DNA from: Lithodes maja
Lineage: Eukaryota > Arthropoda > Malacostraca > Decapoda > Lithodidae
Direction of reading: 5' to 3'
Assembly (NCBI GenBank): GCA_037953745.1
Contig: JBAKBP010001419.1
Span: 62,001 to 126,000, forward strand
DNA: 64,000 bases
Shown: positions 20,336-31,530 of the stretch, piece by piece
Layout: each line of letters starts with the position of its first letter
How positions within the stretch are numbered: position 1 is the first letter of the stretch
Notes under the pieces: generated by a model
What the model was told of the DNA's origin: nothing
Seen by the model: only the letters and a program-made list of their open reading frames with translations
Databases searched by the model: none
Position numbers and translations under genes: made by a program

Positions 20336-23215
20336 TTATTCATTTACAAACGCAGTCAGTCGCGGGTTTGATGCGAGATATTTGTCTAGGCGGAATTTAA
20401 ATGAATCAACGGTGCTGCAGTCTATAACGTTTCGGGGAAGCCCATTCCACAAGTTGACAACTCGATTGAAGAAGAAATTCTTAGATTCGTGCGAGTTAAA
20501 AGATTTACCAATAATTTTGCAACCGTTTCCCCGTGTGTAATTAGATTGGTCGATAGTGAAGTACTTACTACAGTTCATATTGTCGATGCCTTTGATGATT
20601 TTGAACACTTGAATTAAGTCGCCTCTTAATCTGCGCTGGGTTAAAGGAAATAGATTTAATTCTCTAAGACGCTCTTCGTATGGTTTGTTCTTTAGGCTAG
20701 GTATCATTTTGGTAACTCTACGTTGAACTCGTTCTAGCTTGTTTATATCTTTTTGGTAATAAGGGCACCAGGATTGAACGCAGTATTCCAGAAGAGGGCG
20801 GACTAAGGAATTGTAAAGGGTTAGGATAACTTCTTTGGATTTATGCTCAAATGACCTGCCTATAAAGCCAATTATTTTGTTTGCCTTCTTAACAACTTCT
20901 GAACATTGTTGACTCGGTTTTAGGTTACTCGATATTGTTACTCCCAGATCAGTTTCTCTGTTTACATTCTTAAGCTGAGTGCCATTCATCGAATAGTTTG
21001 CTTTCTCATTTAGGTATCCGACATGTAGTACTTTACATTTATCCGCATTGAAACTCATTTGCCAAATTTGGGCCCAACATGACAATTTATCTAGATTGTG
21101 TTGCATATCGTCAACTTGTTCTTTTGAGAGTACGCTATTTGCAATTTTTGTATCGTCAGCAAATTTTGAGATTGTGCAGGTGAGACCCTCATCTATGTCG
21201 TTGATGTAAATTAGAAAGAGAATTGGTCCTAGTACCGATCCCTGGGGTACCCCGCTACTTACATTGGTCCATTTAGATGCCTTACCGTTTATGACTACTC
21301 TTTGCTTTCTGTTGTTGAGCCAATTTTCTATCCATTTCAACACACCGTCTTGTATTCCATGCGCTTTTAGTTTTAGCAGTAAACGTTTGTGGGGAACTTT
21401 GTCAAAGGCCTTTTGAAAATCAAGGTATATAATATCTACAGCTTTACTCTCATCGTAGAGGTTGAGGATATCGTGGAAGAAGTCTAAGAGGTTTGTTAAA
21501 CAGGAACGTTTTTTACGAAAGCCGTGTTGAGTATCTTTAAGTATGTTATTTTCCTCTAAGTGATTTACGAGTCTGTCTCGTATGACCGTTTCTAGCATTT
21601 TACATACAACTGAGGTTAAGCTAATTGGACGATAGTTACTGGGTAGGGATTTGCTGCCTTTTTTGAATATCGGTGTTACGTTGGCTAGCTTCCACTGATC
21701 AGGCATAGTTCCAGACTGCAAGGATTTATTGAATAGTAATGTCAGTGGTTTGGAGAGCTCATTCTTAGCTTCCTTTAGAACTCTAGGCGAGATTGTATCA
21801 GGTCCTGGCGTTTTATTTACTTTGAGTTTATCTAAACTATTCAATACTTCTCTCTCTGTAACGGTGATATTGCTTAGAACATCTGAATTATCAATCTGAA
21901 TCGGCGATGGTGTAGGGATATCACTGAGGTCTTCGGTTGTAAAAACTGATGCAAAGAAGGTATTGAGGGCATTACTCATTTGTACTTCGTCTTTGGTGTA
22001 TTCTCCTTTTTCATCGACTAACGGTCCAACAGTTGAAGTAACTACTTTTTTCTTTCTGATATAACTATAGAATTCTTTCGGGTTTGTTTTACTTTGATTC
22101 GCAATATGTAACTCTAAGGTCTTTTTACTTTGCTTAATTAACTTTTTGGCTTTGCGTCGTAGCTCTACAAATTTCACCCGTTCTTCGTCATTTTGTGAGG
22201 ATTTTAATCTATCATTAGCAAATTTTTTAGCAAGCAGGCAGTTTGAAATATCTTTATTCCACCATTTGGGCTTATTGTTATGGCCTGGACGCCGTATTTT
22301 CGATGGTATGCAGTCTTGCACTGCTTTTAGGTAAGTGGTTTCGAATAACTTCCAAGATGTATTTATGTCGTTATTGTTAATTAAAAAGCTCCAGTCAGTT
22401 TCTTTAAACATAGCTCTAAGTTTATGGAAGTTTGCTTTCTTGAAATTAGGGACTTTTTCGATGCTACTATTTGGTTCGTTACTAGTAAACTTTAAAGTGA
22501 AAGTTATCGTACGATGGTCGCTGTTACTGAATTCATCACCAACATTCAAATTCTCTATCAATTCTTCTTTTGTTGCAAGTACAATGTCAAGAACGTTATT
22601 ACCACGGGTCGGCGTTCGAACAAATTGATAAAGCGAACTCTCTTGCAAGTTCGTATACAAGTCATGTCCGGAGTGTGAAGTAAGAGTATCGCCCCACTTG
22701 GTCACAGGTAAATTAAAGTCGCCAAAAATTACGGTATCTTGTGAGTTACTTACATCTGCAATTTGTTCGTAAATTTCTCGGTCAGTTTGCACTGATTGAG
22801 CTGGAGGTCTGTATATTAACGCAAGTATTATTTTTGTACCTTTATTATTCTTTATTAGCACAAAAGATGTGTCGACGTTCACAATTTGAGGTTTTGACAC
22901 GAGGGTCGGGTTAAGACTTTCTTTGATATAAAATAAAACGCCACCTCCATTTTTATTTATTCGGCTGTTCTCAAACATTACATAACCGGGAAGTGAATAC
23001 TCTGCTAAAAAGTCTCTATCTTCTGTATTGAGCCAAGATTCTGTTATGCCAATCACATCATAATTTTCTGTAAACACTAGTTCCTCTAAATCTGAAAATT
23101 TATTGCGTATGCTACGAGCGTTTGCATAGAAAACCTTTAAAGTTGCGGTTTTAGAACTCGCATTACGTTCTTTCATCGAATTATTGGTTCTGGTCGGATC
23201 TACATTTACATTCAT
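20336..23215 (-). CDS. CR1 ORF2: APE endonuclease plus reverse transcriptase, intact
   Basis: 959 codons from ATG 23215 to the stop at 20336. The frame is open further upstream, but that part overlaps ORF1 and flanking RTE sequence, so 23215 (98 bases after the ORF1 stop) is preferred. The endonuclease motifs are FYANARSIRNKFSDLEEL, GITESWL, LIYRPPAQS, VIFGDFNLPVTKW and NSDHRTI. The RT motifs are NYRPISLTSVVCKMLE, YLDFQKAFDKVPH, SGVPQGSVLGPILF and FADDTK at residues 685-690. The C-terminal part has RPLLEYCVQSWCPYY and LNLFPLTQRRLRGDLI. There are no stops or frameshifts. Length and motif order fit the CR1 clade. It could in principle act on CR1-type 3' ends in trans. Confidence 0.92.
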   Translation of the reverse strand: MNVNVDPTRTNNSMKERNASSKTATLKVFYANARSIRNKFSDLEELVFTENYDVIGITESWLNTEDRDFLAEYSLPGYVMFENSRINKNGGGVLFYIKESLNPTLVSKPQIVNVDTSFVLIKNNKGTKIILALIYRPPAQSVQTDREIYEQIADVSNSQDTVIFGDFNLPVTKWGDTLTSHSGHDLYTNLQESSLYQFVRTPTRGNNVLDIVLATKEELIENLNVGDEFSNSDHRTITFTLKFTSNEPNSSIEKVPNFKKANFHKLRAMFKETDWSFLINNNDINTSWKLFETTYLKAVQDCIPSKIRRPGHNNKPKWWNKDISNCLLAKKFANDRLKSSQNDEERVKFVELRRKAKKLIKQSKKTLELHIANQSKTNPKEFYSYIRKKKVVTSTVGPLVDEKGEYTKDEVQMSNALNTFFASVFTTEDLSDIPTPSPIQIDNSDVLSNITVTEREVLNSLDKLKVNKTPGPDTISPRVLKEAKNELSKPLTLLFNKSLQSGTMPDQWKLANVTPIFKKGSKSLPSNYRPISLTSVVCKMLETVIRDRLVNHLEENNILKDTQHGFRKKRSCLTNLLDFFHDILNLYDESKAVDIIYLDFQKAFDKVPHKRLLLKLKAHGIQDGVLKWIENWLNNRKQRVVINGKASKWTNVSSGVPQGSVLGPILFLIYINDIDEGLTCTISKFADDTKIANSVLSKEQVDDMQHNLDKLSCWAQIWQMSFNADKCKVLHVGYLNEKANYSMNGTQLKNVNRETDLGVTISSNLKPSQQCSEVVKKANKIIGFIGRSFEHKSKEVILTLYNSLVRPLLEYCVQSWCPYYQKDINKLERVQRRVTKMIPSLKNKPYEERLRELNLFPLTQRRLRGDLIQVFKIIKGIDNMNCSKYFTIDQSNYTRGNGCKIIGKSFNSHESKNFFFNRVVNLWNGLPRNVIDCSTVDSFKFRLDKYLASNPRLTAFVNE

Positions 23216-23313
23216 GGCTGTCCTCGGTCCTCGGTCGTTATCCCTGACGGTTTTGAATTTGGGTCGTGTTGGTGGAGATTTATCCAAATTCGCGGTTCTT
23301 GACGGATTAGTAT

Positions 23314-23480
23314 TTAATTCCTTTGTAGGTTGCCGTCCTCGCTGTCTTCGGTCCTCCTTCCTGGTTGTCCTGTGCTGAGTCGATTTCTTCTCCGAAAATC
23401 CTTCACCGCATCGTTGAGAAGACGCCCAAAACGTGCTGCTCCCACCTGGTTCAGATGAACTCCATCGTCCGAAGTCAGAG
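23314..23480 (-). pseudogene. CR1 ORF1 C-terminal tail with SGNH-hydrolase Asp-His motif
   Basis: The minus strand, in a frame different from ORF2, reads SDDGVHLNQVGAARFGRLL and then a basic tail ending at the stop 23314-23316. The D-x-x-H block (DGVHL) is the last catalytic block of SGNH/GDSL esterases, which are known in ORF1 of CR1-group LINEs. The N-terminal Ser, Gly and Asn blocks are absent because the insertion is truncated at about 23480, so this ORF1 is non-functional. Confidence 0.72.
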
Positions 23481-24125
23481 GTCAGAAGTGTGGGAAGCCA
23501 TGAAAAGAGTGAAGTTGGGGAAAGCACCAGGAACAGATGGAGTGTGTGGGGAAATGTTGAGGTATGGTGGTGAGATAGTGATAGAATGGGTATGGAAAAT
23601 GTGCAAACTAGCATGGGAGAAGGGGAGTGCACCCGATGACTGGAAGACTGGCATAATAGTCCCCCTATATAAGGGCAAAGGGGAAAGAGGAGTGTGTGGT
23701 AACCACCGAGGAATATGTCTTCTAAGCGTAGTAGGGAAGGTATACAGTAGGGTAGTGATTGAGAGAGTGAGAGTGAGAACGGAGAAATGGATAGGCGACG
23801 AGCAGGGAGGCTTTAGGAAGGGAAGAGGATGTGTAGATCAGATGTTTACCCTGAATTGTGTTGTGGAGAAGTATCTGGAGAATAAACAAAAGGTGTATGT
23901 TGCCTTTATGGACTTGGAGAAGGCCCTATGACAGAGTGGATAGAGAAGGTTTGTGGAAAGTACTTAGAATATACGGAGTAGAGGGCAAGTTGCTGAAAGC
24001 AGTGAAGAGCATGTATGAGGGTGCAAAGGCGGCAGTACGTGTGGAGAGTGAGCAGAGCGAGTTCTTTGACCTGAATGTTGGTTTGAAACAGGGGTGTGTG
24101 ATGTCCCCGTGGTTGTTTACTGTAT
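23481..24125 (+). pseudogene. RTE reverse transcriptase (copy 2), frameshifted and cut by LTR
   Basis: It resumes with EVWEAMKRVKLGKAPGTDG, then GIIVPLYKGKGERGVCGNHR, EQGGFRKGRGCVDQMFTLN and VAFMDLEKA. One extra C near 23930 shifts the frame; the next frame reads YDRVDREGLWKVLRIYGVEG and VGLKQGCVMSPWLFTV before the LTR begins at 24126. The palm YADD/FADD motif and the rest are missing. Confidence 0.85.
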
Positions 24126-25928
24126 TGTGACGCACCCAGTGCGTAGCAACGTAACCTGATTGTACTCCTTGGTACTCCACTGTACCGTCACGGACCGTGT
24201 ACCATGCTGGCTGCTTATATTGAGTGTGACAACGTATAACTATGTTCTTTGTATCTCTGCAAAGGTCTCGTCATTTGCTAACCAGTGGTGGGTTTTGTTT
24301 TAAGCCATGTCGAGACCTTCCATTTAATATGTAGTATCAATAGAGAAGTTGATAGATGAGATGATAGGAATTCAGAGAGAGAGAGTGAGTTAGACTTCAG
24401 AGCGAGAGGGTAGCGGTGCGCCACGCTGCCGGGGGGTGGTTGCCAGACGTATGGACCGGTTGGCAGCCCTGCGCTTATAGCTAGGTGCGACAGGGTTGGT
24501 AGTACATTGCCGCCTGCCTATGCTGTCTGGGCTGCCCATGTTGTCGTACAGCACATTGCCTGGAGGCTCGCTGTGTGCTCTATGACCAGGTTGCCTAGAA
24601 CCTTTGAGATTCTAACATCCCTTGCCCTCTCTCCCAATTTCTCACGGTTGCACTCTTTCTCTCTGACGACATTACTCTCATTTCATTCTTCTCTCTATTT
24701 AAATGCATACCCTTCCCTTGAGGTCCTAAAGGAGTTTCAGCACTCACCTCTCGTATTACTCTTAGGACAAGCATATATTTACATGTATTAGATTTAAGGG
24801 GTTAATGTGAACAGCGATCTTCTTGATGAGGATAGTTGGTGAACGTTCTACATGTTCACGAGTTATATGCCCAGCTCATCATCCAATTTGTGACTAGACT
24901 AGTGCCATGTGTAAGAGCCCGACCATGCCCAGGAGTTGTCTGTAGAGGGGCGAGGACTTAGCCTTGATTTGCCTACCGAGCCAGGAGCGAGTGCAGTACC
25001 AGAGACTACAGCTCGCTCGTAGTGCCGGTATAGTAGAGTAACGTAATGTATCTGTCCTTGTGTTCTCTACAGTCTTTTCCTGGGTTCTCGCTTTCGGTGC
25101 TGGGACTCGTTGTTCCTGTGACTTGGCCTGCTAGCTAGAACACATGGGGATGATGAGTGGGTTATATCTTTATTTTACTATGCATTGCAGCTCTCTTTAA
25201 GTTTATGTATGTAACACTTTACAATACACATTACTCACACACAAGACAACACTATTAATACTTTCATGTATCAATTAACTGCACTGTCGTTTTGCTGCTG
25301 TGTCCGGAGTTCCGTTGCGTAGGGCGCATACGGACTCAGAGGGGAGACAGAGTGAGAGAAGCGAAGTAGCCTATGCGGTAGTAGGCTACCGGCGCAGTAC
25401 TGTTGCCTGCAACCTTTTAGTTATTCCAAGTATAGATTCATTATTACAATAAGTGACTACTATTTATGTTCCTTCCATGTGTATTATTAGGTATCTACTG
25501 GATCATGAACATCTTGTATGCTACATGCTAGTGCATGTTAGTAGGGGACAGTTATTCTAGTGCACGCGCTTTCAAGTAGGCGTGTACATTTGTCATTTAG
25601 CATTTCACTGTCATACCTTTAGCCTGCTTCTATTCTACATTATTAGAGGCTTAATATTAACGTAGTTTCTTGAGTATTGCATTTCTTTAGTAATAACGTA
25701 ACCTATAAATGTCTGAGGGAGTTTAGCCTCATAGCCTACCCCTGTTGTACACTTTCGCCGAGTTAAGGTACCTCGTTACCATAGACGATAACTCTGTAGG
25801 GCGTTGGTGCTTTTGTTGTCTGGAGCATATAGTATTTGGGACTGGAATCGAGCGTGTCGTTGTCACATAAGCCATTTCTGTCCTACGATCAAGAATCCCG
25901 AATATGTATTGCCGATCCAGCCGTAACA
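24126..25928 (+). repeat. LTR 1 of the Gmr1-like array (1803 bp)
   Basis: Begins TGTGACGCACCC and ends CAGCCGTAACA. It is 16 bp shorter than the other two because it has fewer copies of a GC-rich CGGTGCCGC-type short repeat near position 60 of the LTR. It contains a GA-rich stretch (about 24376-24390) and (GA)n, and a conserved block before the PBS. Confidence 0.93.
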
Positions 25929-25931
25929 AAA

Positions 25932-25939
25932 TGGCGACC
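25932..25939 (+). promoter_or_regulatory. Primer-binding site, unit 1
   Basis: TGGCGACC lies three bases after the LTR end and would pair with a tRNA 3' end ending GGTCGCCA. An arginine tRNA is a plausible primer by analogy with gypsy elements that use the same core; the tRNA sequence is not in this window. Confidence 0.6.
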
Positions 25940-26171
25940 TTGCACAAGATTCAGTAGTATCCTATCACATGTTTTTTGGAGAACTATTCTATGCTACCTA
26001 GTAGAGCTGGCTAGAATTTTCTTGCATATTGGAGGAATTTTTATTGTGTCATTATTGTATTGGTGGACTTGCAGATTGTTTCGTTGGGGGTGTCTAGAGT
26101 AGAGTCATTCAAGCATCTTTAACATTTTGTGAGTCGAGACTGCAATTAGTAATAAGCACTTCTTTTTTTTT

Positions 26172-27545
26172 ATGAACAGCAATTGTATAACCAGCACTAT
26201 GTCTAATGACTCATCATTTACGGGGGAGGATAACACGGTACAGCCTAGTAACCAGCAAGTACAACAGATGTTTAGGGAGGGGAGTGTTATAAGTGGAGAG
26301 AGGGATGCCCGGGCATTTTTGCAGACACCTTTGACCGAACAGCGCCTGCAGGCTATTGATTGTTACGGTCTTCGCTGTTTAGCCACGGTTTTGGGGCGGG
26401 ACTGTCCTGACAGTTGGCCCAAGAAGAATTTGGTGGCATGTTTGTTGGGTGATGGCGATGGGGCGGTGGGTGGAGTGGGGTCTTGGGGGGTTCCCTCCAA
26501 GCCTCCATTCCACTCTACCCCTGAGCTGGGCCCTCAGCCAGCGAGTCTTAGCACGATGCAGCAGGAGGGTTCTCAAGGGCAAGCTGGCTTACCCGTAAAC
26601 ACGGCTCGGTGTGGATCCCCCATTTTGTGCTCTCCCCCCCCAGGCCTGTCTCCTGAGATGTTATTTCAGCTAGAACTAGCTAAGTTTAAGCTGCAGGAGA
26701 CTCAGATACAACAGGCTAGTATAGAACGCATAGAGGTTGCTAGAATCCAAGCCAATCAGGATGCAACCAGGTACCAGGCTGAAATGGATGTCGAGAAGTC
26801 TAGAGTAGAGACCACGGGGCGTCATCTCGGTGGTGGGCACCGGGTTACAGACTCACTTTCGCATTTAATTAAGTTAGTACCCGCATTTGATGAGACAGCA
26901 GTGACTGAGTTTTTTGCTCGTTTCGAAAAGAAGTGTCGTGAGTATGACTGGCCGGAGGTTAAATGGGCAGCATTAGTTTCATCACGTCTAGTGGGTAAGG
27001 GGTTGAAAGCCTACGATGCACTGTCACTGGACGAGAGTGTAGTGTATGGACTGGTGAAGGAGGCTGTGCTCCGGGCCTACGAACTGCAACCCGAAACTTA
27101 TAGATTGAAGTTCCGTGGCGTGAATAAGAAGAGCGACGTCAGTTTTATGGAGCACGCACGGGACTTAACAGATGCAGGTAATAACTGGTTTCGGTCCGAG
27201 CACGCAGAGTCGGCTGAGGAAATTAAGCAACTTTTCTATCTGGAACAGTTTTACAAATGCACTGGAACCGATCTAACGCTGAACATTAAGGAAAAATGTC
27301 CCAAGACAGTAGAGGAGGCTGCCAAGATGGCAGACCTCAGATTATCATTGATTCGTGGTTGCGGTGCCGCTCAGAGGGCTGAGTCAGAGTCACCAGAGTT
27401 TTCGATAATAACAAATCCTATGACACACATAACCACACTAAATGCATTGCACCTAATAACACCTACAAACACAAGCCTCTCCCGTTTACTAAAGGTCAGG
27501 CCCCTTCTTCGCCCGCACAAGGGAAGAAGCCCATTGGGGATGTGA
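26172..27545 (+). pseudogene. Gmr1-like gag, unit 1, truncated by a deletion
   Basis: 457 codons from MNSNCITSTMSND. A coiled-coil-prone segment (KLQETQIQQASIERIEVARI, about 174-195) is followed by a capsid-like region. Residues 310-390 resemble a vertebrate SCAN domain (YRLKFRG ... EEIKQLFYLEQFYKC ... EEAAKMADL, with LEQF at 357-360). Compared with unit 2, about 23 bases are missing near 27389, which shifts the frame just before the zinc knuckle and ends the protein at 27545. The knuckle and pol continue in another frame from 27542. Confidence 0.85.
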
Positions 27546-30500
27546 AATGTTACAAATGTCAGAAGCTAGGCCATTATTCACGTGAGTGCCCTAGTAACAC
27601 TCCCGCTAAGCCGGTGTCATTGGTTCACAGTATCGGTGTGTCTCTGAAGGCTGCAGCAACTGCCCGGGGTAGGTTGTCAGCAGCTGAGGCACACGCGGTA
27701 AAGAAGCGTACGGAAGGCTCGACACCTGTCCGGGACACTTTCTGTAGCCATCGGGGGCACGGGTTTGTGAGCTGGGGGAGTGAACTACGGAGGGTTGACT
27801 TGCTGAGGGATACGGGGGCTTCGCAAACTTTGTTGAGGAACTTCACAGGGAAACCGATAAATGCGGCCAGAGTTGTTGTGGTGCAGGGTATAAATGCTAC
27901 GAGGTCATACCCACTTGTGAGGTTGGAGTTGAGAGTGGGAGAGGTGTGCAGGGAGCTGGATGTAGGGATCGTTGAGTGTTTGCCAGTTGAGGGCGTCGAC
28001 CTTCTTCTCGGCAACGACTTTGCGGTGCCCACTTCCGGGACTCCACCCTTAGTCGTTGCCGAGAGGGCGGCCGACGTGGATGGTGAGAATCGGGAATGGG
28101 TTGGGAGGTGCCAACAGGATGAGATGGCCTGTGTGGTAACCCGATCTCGCTCTGCGGCTCCTGCACAGCCTAGCACTCAACCTCGGGGACAGTGGAGGAA
28201 GGATCAGGAGAAGGTTGCTAAGGGCAGGAAAAGGGACATTGATTCTGCTGCACTTCTCGGTGATTCGGTACTTGGACCTATAATAAACACGGGAGTTGAC
28301 TCTGGCCCAGATATGGGGTGTAACAAGGCAGAGTTGGGTAAGACTTCGCGTGAGGCAAGAGCTGTAGCGAGAGCCACTAAGGCAGTAGAGCCTACTAGCC
28401 GGGGTAATGTCTTATTACAAAACCATCTTGATGCATTGACGCCCAGGGACATTAGTGAGCAGCAGCTGCAAGACGCTAGCCTAGCTCGTTATAGCAATGG
28501 TGCCATAGAGTTGGAGGAAGATGGGGATGCGAAGCCGGGAGATTTCTTTAGGCTCAACAGGATATTGTACCGCAGATTTCTAGACCCCAAATCGAAGTGG
28601 GAGGGCGGTGCGAGGGTAGTAGACCAGGTGGTTGTTCCAAATAAGTATAGAGAGTCCTTATTGTGTCTGGCGCATGATGTGCCGGTGGCGGGTCATTTGG
28701 GGGTAACAAAAACATTGGCGGCATTGGGCAGGTTTTTCTGGTGGCCTGGGGTCAAGGCTGATGTCTGTGCATGGGTGGCTGGGTGTGCGACCTGCCAGAC
28801 AACGGGGAAGCCTAACCAGACAATCCCGAAGGCACCTTTGTTTCCCATACCTGTCACCGGGCCTCCGTTCAGCAAAGTTGTAGTAGATTTGGTTGGCCCT
28901 TTCCCGCCTACTAGTAGTGGCAATAAATTCCTGTTGACAATCATGGATGTGGCTACGAGATACCCGGACGCATACCCCATGAGAAACGGCTCGGCAAAGG
29001 CAGTTGTTAAAAACTTATTATTGTTCTGTTCCCGTTATGGATTTCCACGTGAGGTGCAGTCAGACCAGGGGAGCAATTTTACATCCAAATTGTTCAAGCA
29101 AACCCTTCAGTTGCACGGTATATGTTCTGTAGTGTCGTCAGCCTACCATCCCGAGAGTCAGGGAGTCTTGGAGCGGTGGCACTCGACCCTGAAGAGTATG
29201 CTACGCTGTTACTGTGCAGAACATGACACTGATTGGGATTTGGGTCTGCCGTATGTTCTGTTCGCTGCACGTGAAGTCCCAGGAGAGAGCCTGGGGTTCA
29301 GTCCAAATCAACTAGTCTTTGGCCATAATGTGAGAGGACCTTTAAGTATGGTGAAAGAGATCTGGGAGGGCGAAGAGAAGCCGGGGTCTGTACTTAAATA
29401 TATCCTTGAGAGCCGGGAGAGACTTATAGGTTGCATGGCAGCGGCAGGTAATAACTTGGTTAATGCACAGGCGGTCATGAAGCACCAGTATGACGCCAAG
29501 GTGAAGCTTCGGGAGTTTTCGGTGGGTCAGGAGGTAATGTTGCTTTTACCTTTGCCTGGACACCCCCTTTCTGCCAAGTTTATTGGGCCGTATGTGGTGG
29601 CTAAGAAACTGTCCGACCTTGATTATCTCGTTGCAACACCTGACCGTAGGAAAAAACATCAGTTATGTCATGTTAACCTCATGAAAGAGTATGTGAGACG
29701 CCCCTCAGAGCCTCTCACTGTCCCTGTGCTGGCCTGCAGCGGCCAGGGTGGAGAAGGAGGTGGGGACAGTCATGCTGCTGAGGAGGATAGCTGGGACTGT
29801 GTCATTTCCGCGGAACAGTGGGCGGGGAATACTGAACAAGAGGCTAGGCAAGCTGTAAGTCACCTGCCTGAGCACCAGGGTGCTGCTGTCCTAGGCCTGT
29901 TCAGGTCATACCCCTCTGTTTTCGCCGAACACCCAGGTCTCACTACTCAGGTAACGCACGACGTGGACGTCGGTGATAATGTGCCCTTCAAGTCAGTGCC
30001 CTACCGTGTGCCCCCGGTAAAGTTGCCAGCTTTACGGGAGGAGTTAAAGTACATGGTTGAGAGAGGGATGATCACTGAAGGTTATGTGAAGTGGACATCA
30101 CCCGTCACGTTGCAGCCAAAACCTGACGGCAAGGTGCGGTTCTGCATAGATTTTCGTAGGCTAAATGGCTTGACCACTACCAACCCTTACCCTTTGCCTC
30201 GAGTTGACGACAGCGTGGACAAGATAGGGAATGCAAAGTACCTTACTAAAATTGATCTTGTAAAAGGCTACTGGCAAGTACCCCTGTCGGACCGAGCTAA
30301 GCAAGTTTGTGGTTTTGTGGTAGATGGCAAGACCTACCAATGTAACGTAATGCCTTATGGGCTTAAGAACGCACCTGCCACGTTTCAGAACCTGATGAAC
30401 GATATTTGTGACGAAATCCCTAACTGCACGGTCTACCTTGATGACGTGATAGTGTATGATGACAATTTTGAAAATCACCTAAGGCACTTAGAGACCCTGT

Positions 30501-30973
30501 TTGGGAAGTTGCACGATGCTGGGCTGGTGGTGAACCTGAGGAAGTGCGAGTTTGTAAAGGCTACTGTGCAGTATCTTGGCTTCGTGGTCGGGTTAGGCCG
30601 GGTGTGCCCCCCCCTGAGCAAGATACAGGCTATCAATATGTTTCCCAGGCCCACCACTAAGCGCCAGGTCATGCGGTTCCTAGGTATGATAGGCTATTAT
30701 AGGCGCTTCATCCGGGGATACTCTACTGTCTTAGCACCGTTAACTGATCTACTGTCGAAGTCAGTGAAGTTCTGTTGGGCTGCGGAGTGTCAGAGGGCTT
30801 TCGACCTAGTCAAGCACCTGCTGTGTACACATCCGATTTTGAGAGCCCCAGACTTCTCCAGGAGTTTTCAGCTGGCGACTGATGCCAGCGGTGTGGGTGC
30901 CGGGGCAGTGTTACTGCAGACTGATTCCGAGGGCTTGGAACACCCAGTGAGCTTCTTTTCTCGCAAGTCTTAA
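27542..30973 (+). pseudogene. Gmr1-like pol, unit 1: protease-integrase-RT, broken before RNase H ends
   Basis: 1143 codons beginning at the CCHC knuckle (CYKCQKLGHYSREC). The order is protease (LLRDTGASQTLL, LLLGNDF), integrase (HHCC zinc finger, D, D and E core, GPY/F module), RT (RFCIDFRRLNG, YLDDVIVY) and the start of RNase H (ATDASGVGAGAVLL). A stop created by a small insertion and deletion at 30970-30986 ends it after SFFSRKS. The remainder of RNase H lies in frame at 31025-31249. Integrase therefore precedes RT, unlike canonical Ty3/gypsy. Unit 1 is non-functional as it stands. Confidence 0.92.
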
Positions 30974-31024
30974 TTCGGCACAAGGAATTACTCGACTATA
31001 GAGAAGGAGCTTCTTGCTATCGTT

Positions 31025-31249
31025 TTGTCGCTCAAACATTTCGAAGTTTATGTTCCAGCCTACGGCCCGGTAGTGACGATTTATACGGACCATCATCCCT
31101 TGAAATTCCTAAATCAGTTTCACAATCGGAATATGCGGTTGACCAGGTGGTCCCTAATGCTCCAAGAGTATAATCTCAACATTCAGCATATTGCCGGGAG
31201 TGAGAACGTGATAGCAGATTGTCTATCAAGGGTTGATGATCCAGGATAG
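31025..31249 (+). pseudogene. RNase H C-terminal remainder, unit 1
   Basis: Codes SLKHFEVYVPAYGPVVTIYT, DHHPLKFLNQF and AGSENVIADCLSRVDDPG, the end of a gypsy-type RNase H. It is separated from the upstream frame by the lesion near 30970-30986. No coding sequence follows before the polypurine tract. Confidence 0.88.
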
Positions 31250-31530
31250 TCGTGCACGGTGTGTGGGTTGAGCAGGAGTAAAATTAGGCTATCATAACGC
31301 CGTCCAAAAAGATTATAAAACAATAAAATAAACGAGAAATTTTTTTTTTAGTTTTGTAAGTCTTTATTGTTGTAGCATGATGCATGCGATATTGTGTTTT
31401 ATGTATAATTCACACTTCAGTTGTTGTGCACCTTTTGCAATTAGTGGCAGCTAAGGGTAGCAGGTCAGTTGGTTGCCTGTCAGATTTTGATAATGCTTCT
31501 AAGGTCGATTATCTAAAATCTTGGGGGGGC
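31250..31530 (+). promoter_or_regulatory. 3' untranslated region and polypurine tract, unit 1
   Basis: About 280 non-coding bases end in a G-rich run (TTGGGGGGGC) immediately before the LTR 2 start, the expected plus-strand priming site. There is no env. Confidence 0.7.

Larger units (their letters stand above)
20114..23480 (-). mobile_element. CR1-type LINE, 5'-truncated in ORF1
   Basis: Minus-strand element inserted into RTE copy 2. The 3' end has the terminal short tandem repeat expected for CR1 rather than a poly(A): GGAGTACAAA is repeated three times at 20111-20141 (plus strand). ORF2 is intact, and the end of ORF1 is present at 23314-23480. A decayed second copy lies at 41425-42134. 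Confidence 0.88.
17885..24125 (+). mobile_element. RTE-type LINE copy 2, broken by SINE, CR1 and LTR array
   Basis: The 5' leader (about 17885-18010) contains ACCCCCCCTGGGGGTTAGGG, GCGTGTCGTAAGAGGCGACT and GGTCGGTGGGCTTGCGACC, a leader that I recognise from arthropod RTE elements. The coding parts are 18078-18344, 18894-20113 and 23481-24125. The interruptions are a SINE (18345-18893) and a CR1 (20114-23480). The element is cut off at 24125 by the first LTR of the Gmr1-like array, and its 3' end does not reappear on the far side of that array. Confidence 0.82.

Noticed and set aside
24121..24130. Five-base target duplication for the Gmr1-like array
   Set aside because: Left TGTAT and right CTACT do not match in 4-, 5- or 6-base comparisons.
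31250..31530. env gene after pol
   Set aside because: Only about 280 non-coding bases separate the RNase H stop from the polypurine tract in both units.
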